Positions 33,901-42,378 of a stretch of 64,000 nt of DNA are shown piece by piece. The notes beneath the pieces were generated by a model that had not been told where the DNA came from, made no database searches, and saw only the letters and a program-made list of their open reading frames with translations. Source of the stretch: F23-B02 sp963613665 (GTDB taxonomy: Bacteria > Bacillota > Clostridia > Oscillospirales > Oscillospiraceae); assembly GCA_963613665.1 (NCBI GenBank), contig CAVEAL010000002.1, forward strand, positions 62,001 to 126,000, read 5' to 3'. Position numbers and translations under genes: made by a program. The first letter of the stretch is position 1. Each line of letters starts with the position of its first letter.

Positions 33901-34393
33901 CCGCTCTATCGCAACGCTCACCAGCCTCGGCGTCATCAGCGGCTACACCGACGGAACCTTCCGCCCGGATGCGGAGATCACCCGCGCCGAGCTCGCAACG
34001 ATCATCTCGCGCTTTGCAAATCTTGATGTGAACACCCAGACCTTCAGCGATATCAGCGGCCACTGGGCGCAGAAATACATCGAGCTGGCAGCAGGCAACG
34101 GCTGGATCAAGGGCTACGACGACGGAACCTTCCGCCCGGATAACCAGATCATCCGCGCCGAGACCTTCGCAATGATAAACCGCGTGCTCAACCGTCAGAC
34201 CGAGAATGTTACCGATCTGCTGCCGCAGTCGGAAATGAACATGTGGTCGGACAATATGGATGAGGGCGCATGGTATTACAAGGACGTTCAGGAAGCGACC
34301 AACTATCACAAGTGCGAGCGCATAGGCGACAGCATTTATGAGAAGTGGACCGAGAAGGTCACCGATATCGACTGGGCAAAGATCCAGCTCTGA
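30935..34393 (+). CDS. Secreted SLH surface protein with InlB-type repeats and pilin-like (Spy0128/FctA-type) domains
   Basis: A 1152-residue exported protein: signal peptide 1-27 (cut after SVFA), a unique beta-rich region to about 275, InlB B-repeat-like modules (about 280-500; GWFEDSQY, LYGYWQ, EGYTVIPDQPTKLTVEE), two Spy0128/FctA-type Ig domains (about 580-830; KTVSGNVSTSKEFDFEV, TYTITNLPANTKYTVKE) and three SLH modules (about 920-1110; GYTDGTFRPDAEITRAELA). SLH modules bind pyruvylated wall polymers, so the protein is displayed on the wall, probably as adhesin or structural fibre. AAGGAGG site perfect. Terminator follows. The pilin-like domains may form internal isopeptide bonds, but I have not assigned the Lys/Asn/Glu triads. 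Confidence 0.85.
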   Translation: MNVRKRGLALLMCICMIFTLLPFSVFAEDSYSGESITLQYWCTNARSTSNNSSSKTVTLDNNSKPQYLADLAASTGSEDGSGLSTEYWKTMIQYGSDKQTNGDNVDKTNSGTEISAIIRENGKYYYYPANGSNQRVEIKSGAQITCYYQLVFANSEDYGYISGSDWGYPTKNNGGKNNAPYYVDYQLKLINADGSTTDLRVSNKQWYHNNGVVTTINGIHCTANEKYIISKLEVYKGSDGTPFISEEGESIRSTLNLTRGSDYIVIYYLKEAESYTLNYVWTDAPDGMAAPQAVEYQSGDSANVDTTYAADSTKIDNDDITWRFSGWFEDSQYQKKAGSTITMDSSKTLYGYWQRLYTITYKYEGVTPSPAPELPGASMAAAGDTVTLKGINLPGGWTFEGWYINGKSVDGTFTMPANDVTIIGSFTRNQESYTVKYVWNDEEISESMTGKEKIGTEVDNIQKKIEGYTVIPDQPTKLTVEESGTEVTIYYYKNVTLTANSRETVYNGEKQSVSGYTCSKSTAEQLEFKGADGETVTAGVAGTDVNTYEAVFSDNAMGAVADDLYIVTAIIPGCLKIVAPGSAVVNLTAVKYYDGELADSAFTFELKDKEGNVLQTKQNATEDNSAGTITFETLTFDDEGIYTYYISEVKGTDKDIVYDETVYKVEITVTLTGNSYTAETNYYKVVDDELELARQVAFNNTTAPGTLVVKKTVSGNVSTSKEFDFEVTIEGENKALPRIANNFAPANNTNTIDYNALSFDNSGEATVKFALKDGETYTITNLPANTKYTVKELDSSDYTVTATVNGEETAIREGSFYGCIAAGDTTTVSFNNYKAYPPTPTPKTALTITAGSAEGYGPDPVTCDKWTVEGLKDGDSVDSVTITGKQSVPGSSANVASAAVIKNAAGQDVTASYDIKYVDGTLTMIEILNKEIHFNYIVGYTDGTIRPENNISRAEIAAIFFRLLNDDVRDKFNTTDCDFSDVAEGSWCRRSIATLTSLGVISGYTDGTFRPDAEITRAELATIISRFANLDVNTQTFSDISGHWAQKYIELAAGNGWIKGYDDGTFRPDNQIIRAETFAMINRVLNRQTENVTDLLPQSEMNMWSDNMDEGAWYYKDVQEATNYHKCERIGDSIYEKWTEKVTDIDWAKIQL

Positions 34394-34410
34394 GCATAAT
34401 CTGACAACGG

Positions 34411-34441
34411 CACCGCAGTTTACACTGCGGTGTCTTTTTTT
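34411..34441 (+). terminator. Terminator of the first SLH gene
   Basis: CACCGCAGT/ACTGCGGTG stem, TTAC loop, then TCTTTTTTT. Confidence 0.9.
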
Positions 34442-34445
34442 GTAC

Positions 34446-34494
34446 TTGACAAAGGTACGAAATCGGACTATAATGCGTAAGTACGATTTCGGAC
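34446..34494 (+). promoter_or_regulatory. MarR-MATE promoter with paired operator repeats
   Basis: TTGACA (34446-34451), 17-base spacer, TATAAT (34469-34474). GTACGAAATCGGAC (34455-34468) fills the spacer and GTACGATTTCGGAC (34481-34494) lies just after the transcription start. They are direct repeats and their cores CGAAATCG/CGATTTCG also form an inverted pair. Ideal geometry for autorepression by the MarR protein. Confidence 0.8.
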
Positions 34495-34508
34495 CGGAGG
34501 AGCAAAAC

Positions 34509-34949
34509 ATGGCATATCAATCAAAGCAGCTGCGCCGCTTCAACCGTCTTGTCGGCGAAACGGATGCGGCATATCACTCGATCGCGCAGAGACTCGGCCT
34601 GTCCGACAGCGCGTTTCAGATACTCTACACCCTGTATGACGAGGGCGGCGCATGCCCTCTGCGCGATATCTGTGCGTATTCGGGGCTCACGAAGCAGACC
34701 GTCAACTCCGCGCTGCGCAAGCTCGAGGCCGAGGGCAGCGTTACGAGCGGGAGCGGTACCGCGCGGCACAAAACCGTGACGCTCACACCGGAGGGCGCGT
34801 CGCTTGCGGAAAAAACCGTTGCGAAGGTCATTGCGATAGAAAACGACATTCTCGGCTCGTGGCCGGAGGACGAGCTTGAAAAATATCTGCGCCTTACCGA
34901 GGATTACCTCATTGCTCTGCGCAAAAAGGCGAGGGAGGTGCAGGCATGA
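34509..34949 (+). CDS. MarR-family regulator
   Basis: A 146-residue winged-helix repressor. The recognition helix is in SGLTKQTVNSALRKLEAEG (about 61-79), followed by the wing (TARHKTVTLTPEG) and dimerising helices. GGAGGAGC precedes the ATG. It overlaps the MATE efflux gene by four bases (ATGA) and is preceded by two operator-like repeats around its own promoter, so it is an autorepressor of this efflux pair. The ligand is probably an exported toxic compound. Confidence 0.9.
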   Translation: MAYQSKQLRRFNRLVGETDAAYHSIAQRLGLSDSAFQILYTLYDEGGACPLRDICAYSGLTKQTVNSALRKLEAEGSVTSGSGTARHKTVTLTPEGASLAEKTVAKVIAIENDILGSWPEDELEKYLRLTEDYLIALRKKAREVQA

Positions 34950-36274
34950 ATATCAAGCTGTCCGACCATTTTGACTACAAGCGCCTGCTGCGCTATGCCC
35001 TGCCGTCGATCGTTATGATGGTTTTCACGTCGATCTACGGCATAGTTGACGGCTTTTTTGTCTCAAACTACGCGGGCAAAACGCCCTTTGCGGCAGTGAA
35101 CCTCATTATGCCGCTGCTGCTGATACTCGGCTGCGTCGGCTTTATGTTCGGAACCGGCGGCGGAGCTCTCATCGCAAAGACCATGGGCGAGCGCAAGCCC
35201 GATAAGGCAAATGAGATATTCACGCTCATCATCACCGTATCCGCAGCCTGCGGCGTGGTGCTGGCAGTGCTGGGATTTTTCCTGCTGCGCCCCGTGGCCG
35301 AGCTCATGGGCGCGTCGGGCGAGCTTCTGGAGCAGAGCCTCATATACGGGCGCATAATCCTGCTCGCACTGCCGTTTTACATTCTGCAGTTTGAGTTCCA
35401 GTGCCTGTTCGCCACGGCGGAAAAGCCGAAGCTCGGCCTGTATGTAACCGTTGCCTCCGGCGTTGCCAACATGGTGCTCGACGCGCTGCTCGTTGCGGTG
35501 ATCCCCCTCGGCGTTGCCGGAGCGGCTGCCGCGACTGCCATCAGCGAGTTTGCCGGCGGCGTGATACCGCTTATATATTTCTCCCGCGAGAACACGAGCC
35601 GCCTGCGCCTTGTGAGGTTCAAATTTGACGGCAGGTCGCTGCTCAAGACCTGCGGCAACGGCTCGTCGGAGTTTATGAGCAACGTTTCGATGTCGCTGGT
35701 GAGCATGCTGTATAACGTGCAGCTGATGAAATACGCCGGCGAGGACGGCGTTGCGGCCTACGGTGTTCTGATGTACGTCAGCATGATCTTTCAGGCGATA
35801 TTCATCGGCTACTCCGTCGGCACCGCGCCCATAACGGGCTATAACTTCGGCGCACAGAACAAGGCCGAGCTCAAAAATCTGCTCTCGCGCAGCCTGCGCA
35901 TAATCGCGGTTTGTGCGCTGTGCATGTTCGCTGCCGGTCAGCTGCTGGCAGAGCCTCTGGGCAAAATATTCGTAAGCTACGACGAGGAGCTTCTCGACAT
36001 GACGGTACACGCCTTCGGCATATTCTCGTTTGCCTTCCTGTTCTCGGGCTTTTCGATCTTCGGCTCATCGTTTTTCACCGCGCTAAACGACGGTCTTACC
36101 AGTGCGCTGATATCCTTCCTGCGAACGCTTGTGTTCCAGCTTGCGGCGGTGCTGCTGTTCCCGCTTATATGGGGGCTTGACGGCATATGGCTGTCCATCG
36201 TCGGTGCGGAGGTCATGTCCGTCATAGCAACTGCGCTGTTCCTGATAGGAAAGAGAGAGAGGTACGGCTATTAA
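34946..36274 (+). CDS. MATE-family multidrug/organic-cation efflux transporter
   Basis: A 442-residue membrane protein with twelve helices in two homologous halves, typical of MATE exporters driven by sodium or protons (family segments GIVDGFFVSNYAG, GEDGVAAYGVL and GTAPITGYNFGAQ). Translationally coupled to the MarR regulator gene and followed by a terminator. Substrates not predictable. Confidence 0.92.
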   Translation: MNIKLSDHFDYKRLLRYALPSIVMMVFTSIYGIVDGFFVSNYAGKTPFAAVNLIMPLLLILGCVGFMFGTGGGALIAKTMGERKPDKANEIFTLIITVSAACGVVLAVLGFFLLRPVAELMGASGELLEQSLIYGRIILLALPFYILQFEFQCLFATAEKPKLGLYVTVASGVANMVLDALLVAVIPLGVAGAAAATAISEFAGGVIPLIYFSRENTSRLRLVRFKFDGRSLLKTCGNGSSEFMSNVSMSLVSMLYNVQLMKYAGEDGVAAYGVLMYVSMIFQAIFIGYSVGTAPITGYNFGAQNKAELKNLLSRSLRIIAVCALCMFAAGQLLAEPLGKIFVSYDEELLDMTVHAFGIFSFAFLFSGFSIFGSSFFTALNDGLTSALISFLRTLVFQLAAVLLFPLIWGLDGIWLSIVGAEVMSVIATALFLIGKRERYGY

Positions 36275-36304
36275 CGCAGAACAATTAAAATAGAGTTAAA
36301 AAGG

Positions 36305-36340
36305 AAAAAACAGGCGTTTTTATGCGGACGCCTGTTTTTT
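36305..36340 (+). terminator. Terminator of the MarR-MATE operon
   Basis: AAAAAACAGGCG/CGCCTGTTTTTT stem with an open 12-base loop, ending in six T residues. Confidence 0.85.
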
Positions 36341-36433
36341 ACGCGTTTGTGCGGCAATGACCGTATTTAACCCTGCGATATATTGGTATCATATGTATAT
36401 ACATTGCTGTATACATTACAAGGAGTGAGTTAA

Positions 36434-38698
36434 ATGAAGCGATTTCTGAGCGCTTTGCTTGCACTGCTTATGCTGCTGAGCCTTGTGCCGGCGGCACTGG
36501 CTGACAGCGGCGACACGCTTACCGTGCAGACGCGCACGGCAAAGTACACATTCAAGGTTGGCGATACCTTTACTTATTCGTATTGGCTGCGGCTTACGCC
36601 GGACCTCGTCAACTATAGCGAGGATTATCTTGTCAAATACATCACCGGTCAGGCCGACGAGCAGGGCGTTAAGCTGCCGGGCACATCGCTCGGCAAGCTC
36701 CAGCTCGGTACGCTCACCAAGATGAAGCTCAAGTCTGCAGGCGGCAACATCATGTACGACACCGACTGCCTGACCCTCGTTTCGGCGAGCATGCCCAATA
36801 CCAAAAAAGGCTATACCGTGCAGAAAAGCGACGTGCTGGCCGATTCACTCGTCGATTCCGGCGTGCTCGACTTCACAAATTCCGATCTCGGCTTCTGGAC
36901 GGGCAAAGTAAACGACTCGGACGATCAGACCGTGTTCCAGACGACGAACGTCCTCGTAACATGCAAATTCAAGGTGACCAAGGGCTCTGATACGCCCGTT
37001 TACCTGCGCACGCGCCTGCGCCATCTCGAGGTAACGACAAACGGCCTGCTCGGTCTGACGCAGGGCACTGATATCATCATCGTCCACCGTGACCAGTCCG
37101 TGTTCATACCCTATGAAAGCTACGAGACTATAAACGACGAAAAGCCCAGCGTCGTGCTCAAATCCCTCGTCGATGACGTAGGGCTGGATATCCGCTATTT
37201 CAACACCGCCGGCGACAAGGACGATTACAGCCGTCCCGGAGCCGGAGTTGCCGTCTGCATGTACGGCTTCACGACCGACGGCCGTTATACGAAGCTGAGT
37301 ACAACGACGAGCGGCGACAAGGTTACGTGGTTCTACGACGTGCCCTACGGGCAATATTATGTAAACTGTTCCTTCACAAACGCCAACGGCAACTTCTACG
37401 CAACGCCCGACCCGGAGAAGGCCGAGCACATAAACGTTCCCGCTACCGGCGAGGTGCAGGCGCTGTGGCTCGTGCGCACCGATCCCGAGACGCAGAAGAA
37501 AATAGACGTCAGCATCAAGTGGGAGGGCGACAACGGCTATCTGCCCGTGCGGCCGGATTACCTTGTTGCCGATCTCAAGAGCAGCGATAATTCGAGTGTG
37601 CTGCACAAGCGCCTTATAGAGCGCGACCAGACGAGCGAGAGCTTCGACTGCGTGAATATCTATGACGCAGACGGCAATAAGATCACCTACGATCTGAACA
37701 TAAGCGCGGTCTACGGCGCGTCGCAGGTCGTGTCAGGAAGCTCGGTTTTCCCGTACACGGTCAGCATCGACAAGTCCGTAGGCGCTGACGGTGCGGAGGA
37801 CTTCACCGTCACGCTCGTCTACTGCGGCGACAGGTCCAGGCTCGACGGCACGCAGCCGGATGAGAACGACCACTACTGGACGGAGCAGACCGCTCTGCGC
37901 ACCGAGCCTACCTGCACAGCCGAGGGCAGAGCCTATTACGTCTGCTCGACCTGCCATCAGACCAAATACGAGGTGCTCCCGGCTGCGGGTCACGCATGGG
38001 ACTCCGGCACCGTCGTAAAAGCTCCGACCGCGACGGCGGCGGGACAGAAGCTCTATAAATGCACGGTCTGCGACGCGACGAAAACGGAGGAAATACCCAA
38101 AACCGAGCACACGCACAGCTATAAAAACGGCGTGTGCACGGTCTGCGGAGCAGCCGACCCCGACTATGTAAAGCCTGCGGTGCAGTTTAGCGACGTGAGC
38201 CGGGACGCGTATTACTACGATGCGGTGCAGTGGGCGGTCGAAAACGGCATCACCATGGGCACGACCGCAACTACGTTTTCTCCCAATGCAGGCTGTACCC
38301 GAGGCCAGGTCGTGACCTTCCTGTACCGCCAGGCCGGTGAACCCGACGTGTCGGCAAAGACAGGCTTCACCGATGTAGCCCCCGGCTCTTACTGCTATAA
38401 GGCGGTGCAGTGGGCGGTAGCAAACGGCATCACCGTGGGCACGACCGCGACGACGTTCTCGCCCAATGCGACCTGTACCCGCGGCCAGATCGTGACCTTC
38501 CTGTACCGCGCGGCGGGCAGCCCCGCCGTCAGCGGAGCATGTCCGTTCATGGACGTCCCGTCAGGGTCCTACTGCCATAACGCAGTGCAGTGGGCGGTGA
38601 CGCAGGGCATCACCAAGGGCACGAGCACCTACACGTTTTCACCCAACGCGACCTGTACCCGCGCTCAGGTCGTGACCTTCATGTACCGCGCACAGTGA
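36434..38698 (+). CDS. Secreted SLH surface protein with cysteine-pair repeats
   Basis: A 754-residue exported protein: signal peptide 1-23 (cut after ALA), a large unique beta-rich region (about 25-470), two CxxC modules (CSTCHQTKYEVLPAAG and CTVCDATKTEEI), the linker HSYKNGVCTVCGAADPDY, then three SLH-like modules (about 583-754) of the type YYDAVQWAVENGITMGTT...CTRGQVVTFLYR. Near-identical SLH triplets end three other proteins in the window. A short palindrome ATGTATATACAT lies about 30 bases upstream; AGGAGTG is the ribosome site. Role probably cell-surface attachment or binding; ligand unknown. Confidence 0.82.
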   Translation: MKRFLSALLALLMLLSLVPAALADSGDTLTVQTRTAKYTFKVGDTFTYSYWLRLTPDLVNYSEDYLVKYITGQADEQGVKLPGTSLGKLQLGTLTKMKLKSAGGNIMYDTDCLTLVSASMPNTKKGYTVQKSDVLADSLVDSGVLDFTNSDLGFWTGKVNDSDDQTVFQTTNVLVTCKFKVTKGSDTPVYLRTRLRHLEVTTNGLLGLTQGTDIIIVHRDQSVFIPYESYETINDEKPSVVLKSLVDDVGLDIRYFNTAGDKDDYSRPGAGVAVCMYGFTTDGRYTKLSTTTSGDKVTWFYDVPYGQYYVNCSFTNANGNFYATPDPEKAEHINVPATGEVQALWLVRTDPETQKKIDVSIKWEGDNGYLPVRPDYLVADLKSSDNSSVLHKRLIERDQTSESFDCVNIYDADGNKITYDLNISAVYGASQVVSGSSVFPYTVSIDKSVGADGAEDFTVTLVYCGDRSRLDGTQPDENDHYWTEQTALRTEPTCTAEGRAYYVCSTCHQTKYEVLPAAGHAWDSGTVVKAPTATAAGQKLYKCTVCDATKTEEIPKTEHTHSYKNGVCTVCGAADPDYVKPAVQFSDVSRDAYYYDAVQWAVENGITMGTTATTFSPNAGCTRGQVVTFLYRQAGEPDVSAKTGFTDVAPGSYCYKAVQWAVANGITVGTTATTFSPNATCTRGQIVTFLYRAAGSPAVSGACPFMDVPSGSYCHNAVQWAVTQGITKGTSTYTFSPNATCTRAQVVTFMYRAQ

Positions 38699-38705
38699 CA
38701 GTCTC

Positions 38706-38731
38706 AGCCCGCTCCTTCGGGAGCGGGCTTT
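38706..38731 (+). terminator. Hairpin terminator after the 754-residue SLH gene
   Basis: AGCCCGCTCC/GGAGCGGGCT perfect stem with a UUCG tetraloop. The T-run is short (TTT). Confidence 0.7.
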
Positions 38732-38755
38732 GCGTGCTGCCGGGACTGTTCTATC

Positions 38756-38783
38756 TTGACATGTCTGGCAGATATGTTATAAT
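38756..38783 (+). promoter_or_regulatory. Promoter of the 751-residue SLH gene
   Basis: Consensus TTGACA and TATAAT, spacer 16 bases, 73 bases before the ATG. Confidence 0.8.
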
Positions 38784-38855
38784 CAAACCACCGATTGCCG
38801 CTTATGGAAATGACGGCATAAATAAACAACATAAGGAATATTATCAGGAGGAAAC

Positions 38856-41111
38856 ATGAAAAAGAGACTTATCAGTATGCTGATGGCCGTTCTCATGATC
38901 GCATCCCTGCTGCCCGCTTCCGCCGTCTTCGCTGCGGAAGCTGAATGCGAGCATGCGAGCACTAAGGCCGTCACCGTAACGGAATTGAATGCCAAGAATA
39001 AGGTTCCCGGCATTGAGGCTGCTGTCTGTGATAACTGCGGCGAGGTCACCAAAGTAACCGTCGAGCAGTTCAAGAAGGACGGTTGGCTGCTTAAGTGCAA
39101 CCATGACACGAGCAAGGTCGTCGAGGTACAGAAGGTCGGCTGCGGCCAGTTCGGTCTGACAGTGAGCTACTGCGCCGACTGCGGCAAGCAGATCGAGACC
39201 AAGGAGCTTGCAGGCAAGGACGGCAAGGCGGCCTATTACAAGGTCGAAGCCGCTCTCAAGCACGTCTATGACGAGTTCACGGTTGAAGTTGAGCCCACCT
39301 GCACCAAGGACGGCTGGGGCTATGTCACCTGCAAGAACTGCGGCGATCCTCAGTTTATCGCAAATGCGGATGACGTAAAGAAATATGTCAATGTTTCCAA
39401 CTACAGCACCACAAAGGCATTTGAAGCTCGCCTGCGCGAGGTTTATGACATGTATCAGGCCATTAACCCCGAACATAAAGATAAGACTCAGTTCGTCGCG
39501 GTAACCGAGGAAATGACCGCTGCCGACGGTACCACGCTCTATCCCGCCAAGGCGGCATCCCATGTCGCTACCGTAAACGGCAGAGCTTATACGTTCGATA
39601 CAACTACCGGCCAGTACAAAACCGACGCAGATGCAGCTACCTTTAATGCCGGATACGAAGGCGATAAAGTCTGCCCCTACTGCAACGGCGCAAGCGCTGC
39701 CGCTTATGAAAAGGGCAAGCAGATCACCCATACCTGGAAAGTCGTTGCCGGCAAGGAAGGCAGCTTCCCCACCACCACCACCTACGGCAAGGCAGATACC
39801 GTTAAGTGCGATGACTGCCGCTACACCGGCACGGGCAATTACATTTACAGCAAAACCAGCTGGTATCTTAACGACGCGGAAGCAGCCACCTGCACTAAGA
39901 CCGGCAAGACCGCAACCTACTGCTGGATAGACAGAAACGGCGATATCCAGACGCAGAACGGCACCGTTACCGAGGCCATCGGTCATGACTACGAGCCCGT
40001 TGAGGGCCAGCCGGCCAAGGGCCATGTTAACGGCTACGCATATGTGAACTACGAGAAGTGCACGCACGATGGCTGCGAAGCGTACAAAGGCGATCCGAAC
40101 AATACGCAGATCATCAAGGCTGAAAGCGCAACCTGCGAGTTCGAGCCGGTTGACCTCGTTCCCGCAACCTGCAACCATGAGGGCCTGACGATAAGCCAGT
40201 GCCTCGTCTGCGGTGCGTACGAAAAAAATGAATCCGGAAACTACATAACCGATCACTCTGCCAAGATCACCAAGCACGTCGCTTCCGACAAGCTTGCAAA
40301 CGTCAAGGCAGCAACCTGCACCGAGGCCGGCAACACCGGCGATACCGTCTGCAAGTACTGCGGCGAGATCATGAAGGCCGGCACCGAGCTCAAAGCTCTC
40401 GGCCACAAGGAGACCACGGCAAACGTTAAGGAAGCAACCTGCACCGCAGCCGGTTACACCGGCGATACCGTCTGCTCCGTCTGCAAGGAGACCCTCAAGA
40501 AGGGCAGCGCGACCAAGGCTCTCGGCCACGACTTCGTAAACGGCGTCTGCACCCGCTGCGACGCAAAGAAGAGCGGCTACAATCCCTTCACCGACGTTAA
40601 GGAAGGCGCTTACTATGACGCCATCCTCTGGGCGTATGAAAACGGCGTGACCGAAGGTCAGACCAAAACCGTATTCGGCGTTAACGACAAGTGCACCCGC
40701 GCTCAGATCGTGACCTTCCTGTACCGTGCGGCAGGTTCTCCCGCCATCGATTCTTCCGTAAAGAATCCGTTCACCGACGTTTCGTCCAAGAGCAATTACT
40801 ACAATGCGATCATGTGGGCAGTTGAAAACGGCATCACCGCAGGCACGACCAAGACGACCTTCAGCCCCAATGCAGCCTGCACCCGCGCTCAGATCGTCAC
40901 CTTCCTGTGGCGCTACGAGGGCAAGCCCATCGTAAGCGTTGTCAATAGCTTCAGCGATGTCAGCAAGGACAGCGTGTACTACGATGCGATCATGTGGGCA
41001 GTCGATGAAGGTGTCACCTCCGGCGTGACCAAGACCACCTTCGAGCCCGGCACCACCTGCACCCGCGCTCAGGCAGTCACCTTCATCTACCGCAACTTTG
41101 CGACCAAGTAA
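38856..41111 (+). CDS. Secreted SLH surface protein rich in CxxC repeats
   Basis: A 751-residue exported protein: signal peptide 1-26 (cut after VFA), about 540 residues containing roughly ten CxxC pairs in degenerate modules such as CNHEGLTISQCLVCG, ATCTEAGNTGDTVCKYCGE and ATCTAAGYTGDTVCSVCKE, then three SLH modules (about 576-751; CTRAQIVTFLYRAAGSP). The spacing C..G.G....C..C resembles small zinc- or heme-ribbon repeats. I infer metal binding or disulfide-rich stalk, not proven. Own promoter, AGGAGG ribosome site and terminator. Confidence 0.83.
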   Translation: MKKRLISMLMAVLMIASLLPASAVFAAEAECEHASTKAVTVTELNAKNKVPGIEAAVCDNCGEVTKVTVEQFKKDGWLLKCNHDTSKVVEVQKVGCGQFGLTVSYCADCGKQIETKELAGKDGKAAYYKVEAALKHVYDEFTVEVEPTCTKDGWGYVTCKNCGDPQFIANADDVKKYVNVSNYSTTKAFEARLREVYDMYQAINPEHKDKTQFVAVTEEMTAADGTTLYPAKAASHVATVNGRAYTFDTTTGQYKTDADAATFNAGYEGDKVCPYCNGASAAAYEKGKQITHTWKVVAGKEGSFPTTTTYGKADTVKCDDCRYTGTGNYIYSKTSWYLNDAEAATCTKTGKTATYCWIDRNGDIQTQNGTVTEAIGHDYEPVEGQPAKGHVNGYAYVNYEKCTHDGCEAYKGDPNNTQIIKAESATCEFEPVDLVPATCNHEGLTISQCLVCGAYEKNESGNYITDHSAKITKHVASDKLANVKAATCTEAGNTGDTVCKYCGEIMKAGTELKALGHKETTANVKEATCTAAGYTGDTVCSVCKETLKKGSATKALGHDFVNGVCTRCDAKKSGYNPFTDVKEGAYYDAILWAYENGVTEGQTKTVFGVNDKCTRAQIVTFLYRAAGSPAIDSSVKNPFTDVSSKSNYYNAIMWAVENGITAGTTKTTFSPNAACTRAQIVTFLWRYEGKPIVSVVNSFSDVSKDSVYYDAIMWAVDEGVTSGVTKTTFEPGTTCTRAQAVTFIYRNFATK

Positions 41112-41128
41112 TTTCCGGCAATAGCTTT

Positions 41129-41163
41129 AATAACTCCACGTCTCAGGCGTGGAGTTATTTTTT
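41129..41163 (+). terminator. Terminator after the 751-residue SLH gene
   Basis: AATAACTCCACG/CGTGGAGTTATT stem and a six-T run, placed between two SLH genes. Confidence 0.88.
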
Positions 41164-41183
41164 AACAGGAAGGAGAGAGAAAA

Positions 41184-42194
41184 ATGAAAAACAGAGTGCT
41201 CTGCGCGCTGCTTGCGCTGCTGCTGTGCGCATTGCTGCCGGTGTCAGCCCTTGCCGACGGAAGCTGCGGCGAAAATACCGCGTGGACGCTGTCCGACGTC
41301 GGCGTGCTGACGATATCCGGAGCGGGGGATATGGCCGACTTCGAGCCGGGCGACGCTCCGTGGTATTCCCGGCGCGGCGAGGTGCGCAGAATAATTGTTG
41401 AAGACGGCGTAACAGCCGTCGGCAGCGCCGCGTTTTCCGGCTGCGGACTGACGGAGGAGATAAGTCTGCCGCTGTCGCTCAGGCGCATCGGCGACAGCGC
41501 GTTTGACGACGTGTACGCCCTCGGAAGCGTTTACTATGCCGGCTCGATCGCGCAGTGGAAAGCGGTGGATATCGGCACCGGCAGCAGCTTCGGAACGGCG
41601 CAGCTCGTGTGTGCCGACAAAAGCGACCCGTTTTCGGATATCTCCGGCTGGTGCCGCGACTATGTCGTAACCTGCTATATGGCCGATATCGTCGGCGGCT
41701 TTCCGGATGGCACCTTCCGCCCGGGACTGAACGTCACGCGTGCGCAGTTTATCATGATGCTCTATAACATGGGCGGCCGCCCCGATGCGCCGGATATGCA
41801 GCTCGGCTTTGCCGACCGTGCGAGCATCGCAGACGTGTACACGGCGGCGGTGAAATGGGGTACCAAGGCCGGTATAATCAGTGGCTTTGCCGATAACACC
41901 TTCCGCCCGAACGACAGCATAAGCCGCGCACAGATGGCGGCGTTTGCCTATCGCTTCCTGAGCCTCGGCGTAAGCGGCACGGTGCTCGACGGCTGCCGCG
42001 TGCCGAATGCATTCCGCGACTACGGCGACATTTCCGAATGCTACCGCGAGGCCGTGGACGTGATGGCGAACACCGGCGTTATTCAGGGCTACGCGGACGG
42101 CAGCTACCGCCCCTGTGGTATCGCAACGCGCGGCCAGTCCGCCGCAGTCATGGCGCGCCTGCTGAGCGCCCTTACCGAACTGCGCGGGCAGTAG
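41184..42194 (+). CDS. Small secreted SLH protein with BspA-like leucine-rich segment
   Basis: A 336-residue exported protein: signal peptide 1-24 (cut after ALA), a short BspA/LRR_5-like stretch (about 28-140; GVLTISGAGDMADF, VGSAAFSGC, RIGDSAFDDV), and three SLH modules (about 148-330) of the classic type GGFPDGTFRPGLNVTRAQF. These resemble the SLH modules of the 1152-residue protein more than those of its immediate neighbours, so two SLH lineages coexist in the cluster. Ribosome site AGGAAGGAGAG. It begins 20 bases after a terminator, so a promoter must overlap that hairpin or read-through must occur. Confidence 0.83.
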   Translation: MKNRVLCALLALLLCALLPVSALADGSCGENTAWTLSDVGVLTISGAGDMADFEPGDAPWYSRRGEVRRIIVEDGVTAVGSAAFSGCGLTEEISLPLSLRRIGDSAFDDVYALGSVYYAGSIAQWKAVDIGTGSSFGTAQLVCADKSDPFSDISGWCRDYVVTCYMADIVGGFPDGTFRPGLNVTRAQFIMMLYNMGGRPDAPDMQLGFADRASIADVYTAAVKWGTKAGIISGFADNTFRPNDSISRAQMAAFAYRFLSLGVSGTVLDGCRVPNAFRDYGDISECYREAVDVMANTGVIQGYADGSYRPCGIATRGQSAAVMARLLSALTELRGQ

Positions 42195-42261
42195 GTTAAA
42201 AAATGGGCAAACAGGTATATATGCACAAAATTTGAAGGTAAAGTTTGGTGATTATTAATGT

Positions 42262-42290
42262 TTGTCAGTATGGGCAATAAGTGGTAAAAT
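42262..42290 (+). promoter_or_regulatory. Promoter of the 1462-residue LRR-SLH gene
   Basis: TTGTCA-17-TAAAAT, about 90 bases before the ATG. Confidence 0.65.
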
Positions 42291-42306
42291 AAATTAGTGG
42301 CTGTAC

Positions 42307-42340
42307 GGCTGTCAGGACATACACGGCGATTCTGACAGCC
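42307..42340 (+). other. Leader hairpin of the LRR-SLH gene
   Basis: GGCTGTCAG/CTGACAGCC perfect stem with a 16-base loop within the predicted 5' untranslated region. No T-run follows. Confidence 0.5.
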
Positions 42341-42378
42341 TGACGGCGAAAAATAAATTTAAAAGGAAGAAGTAGAGA

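Noticed and set aside
34338..34508. Longer MarR frame beginning inside the upstream SLH gene
   Set aside because: It would be translated through the SLH terminator and upstream of the MarR promoter; the ATG at 34509 has GGAGG.
32957..34510. 517-codon minus-strand frame opposite the first SLH gene
   Set aside because: It spans the SLH terminator and the MarR promoter and encodes a Val/Ala/Gly-rich shadow product.
38844..40529. 561-codon minus-strand frame opposite the CxxC SLH gene
   Set aside because: Antisense shadow of a biased repetitive gene that has a consensus promoter, ribosome site, signal peptide and SLH modules on the plus strand.
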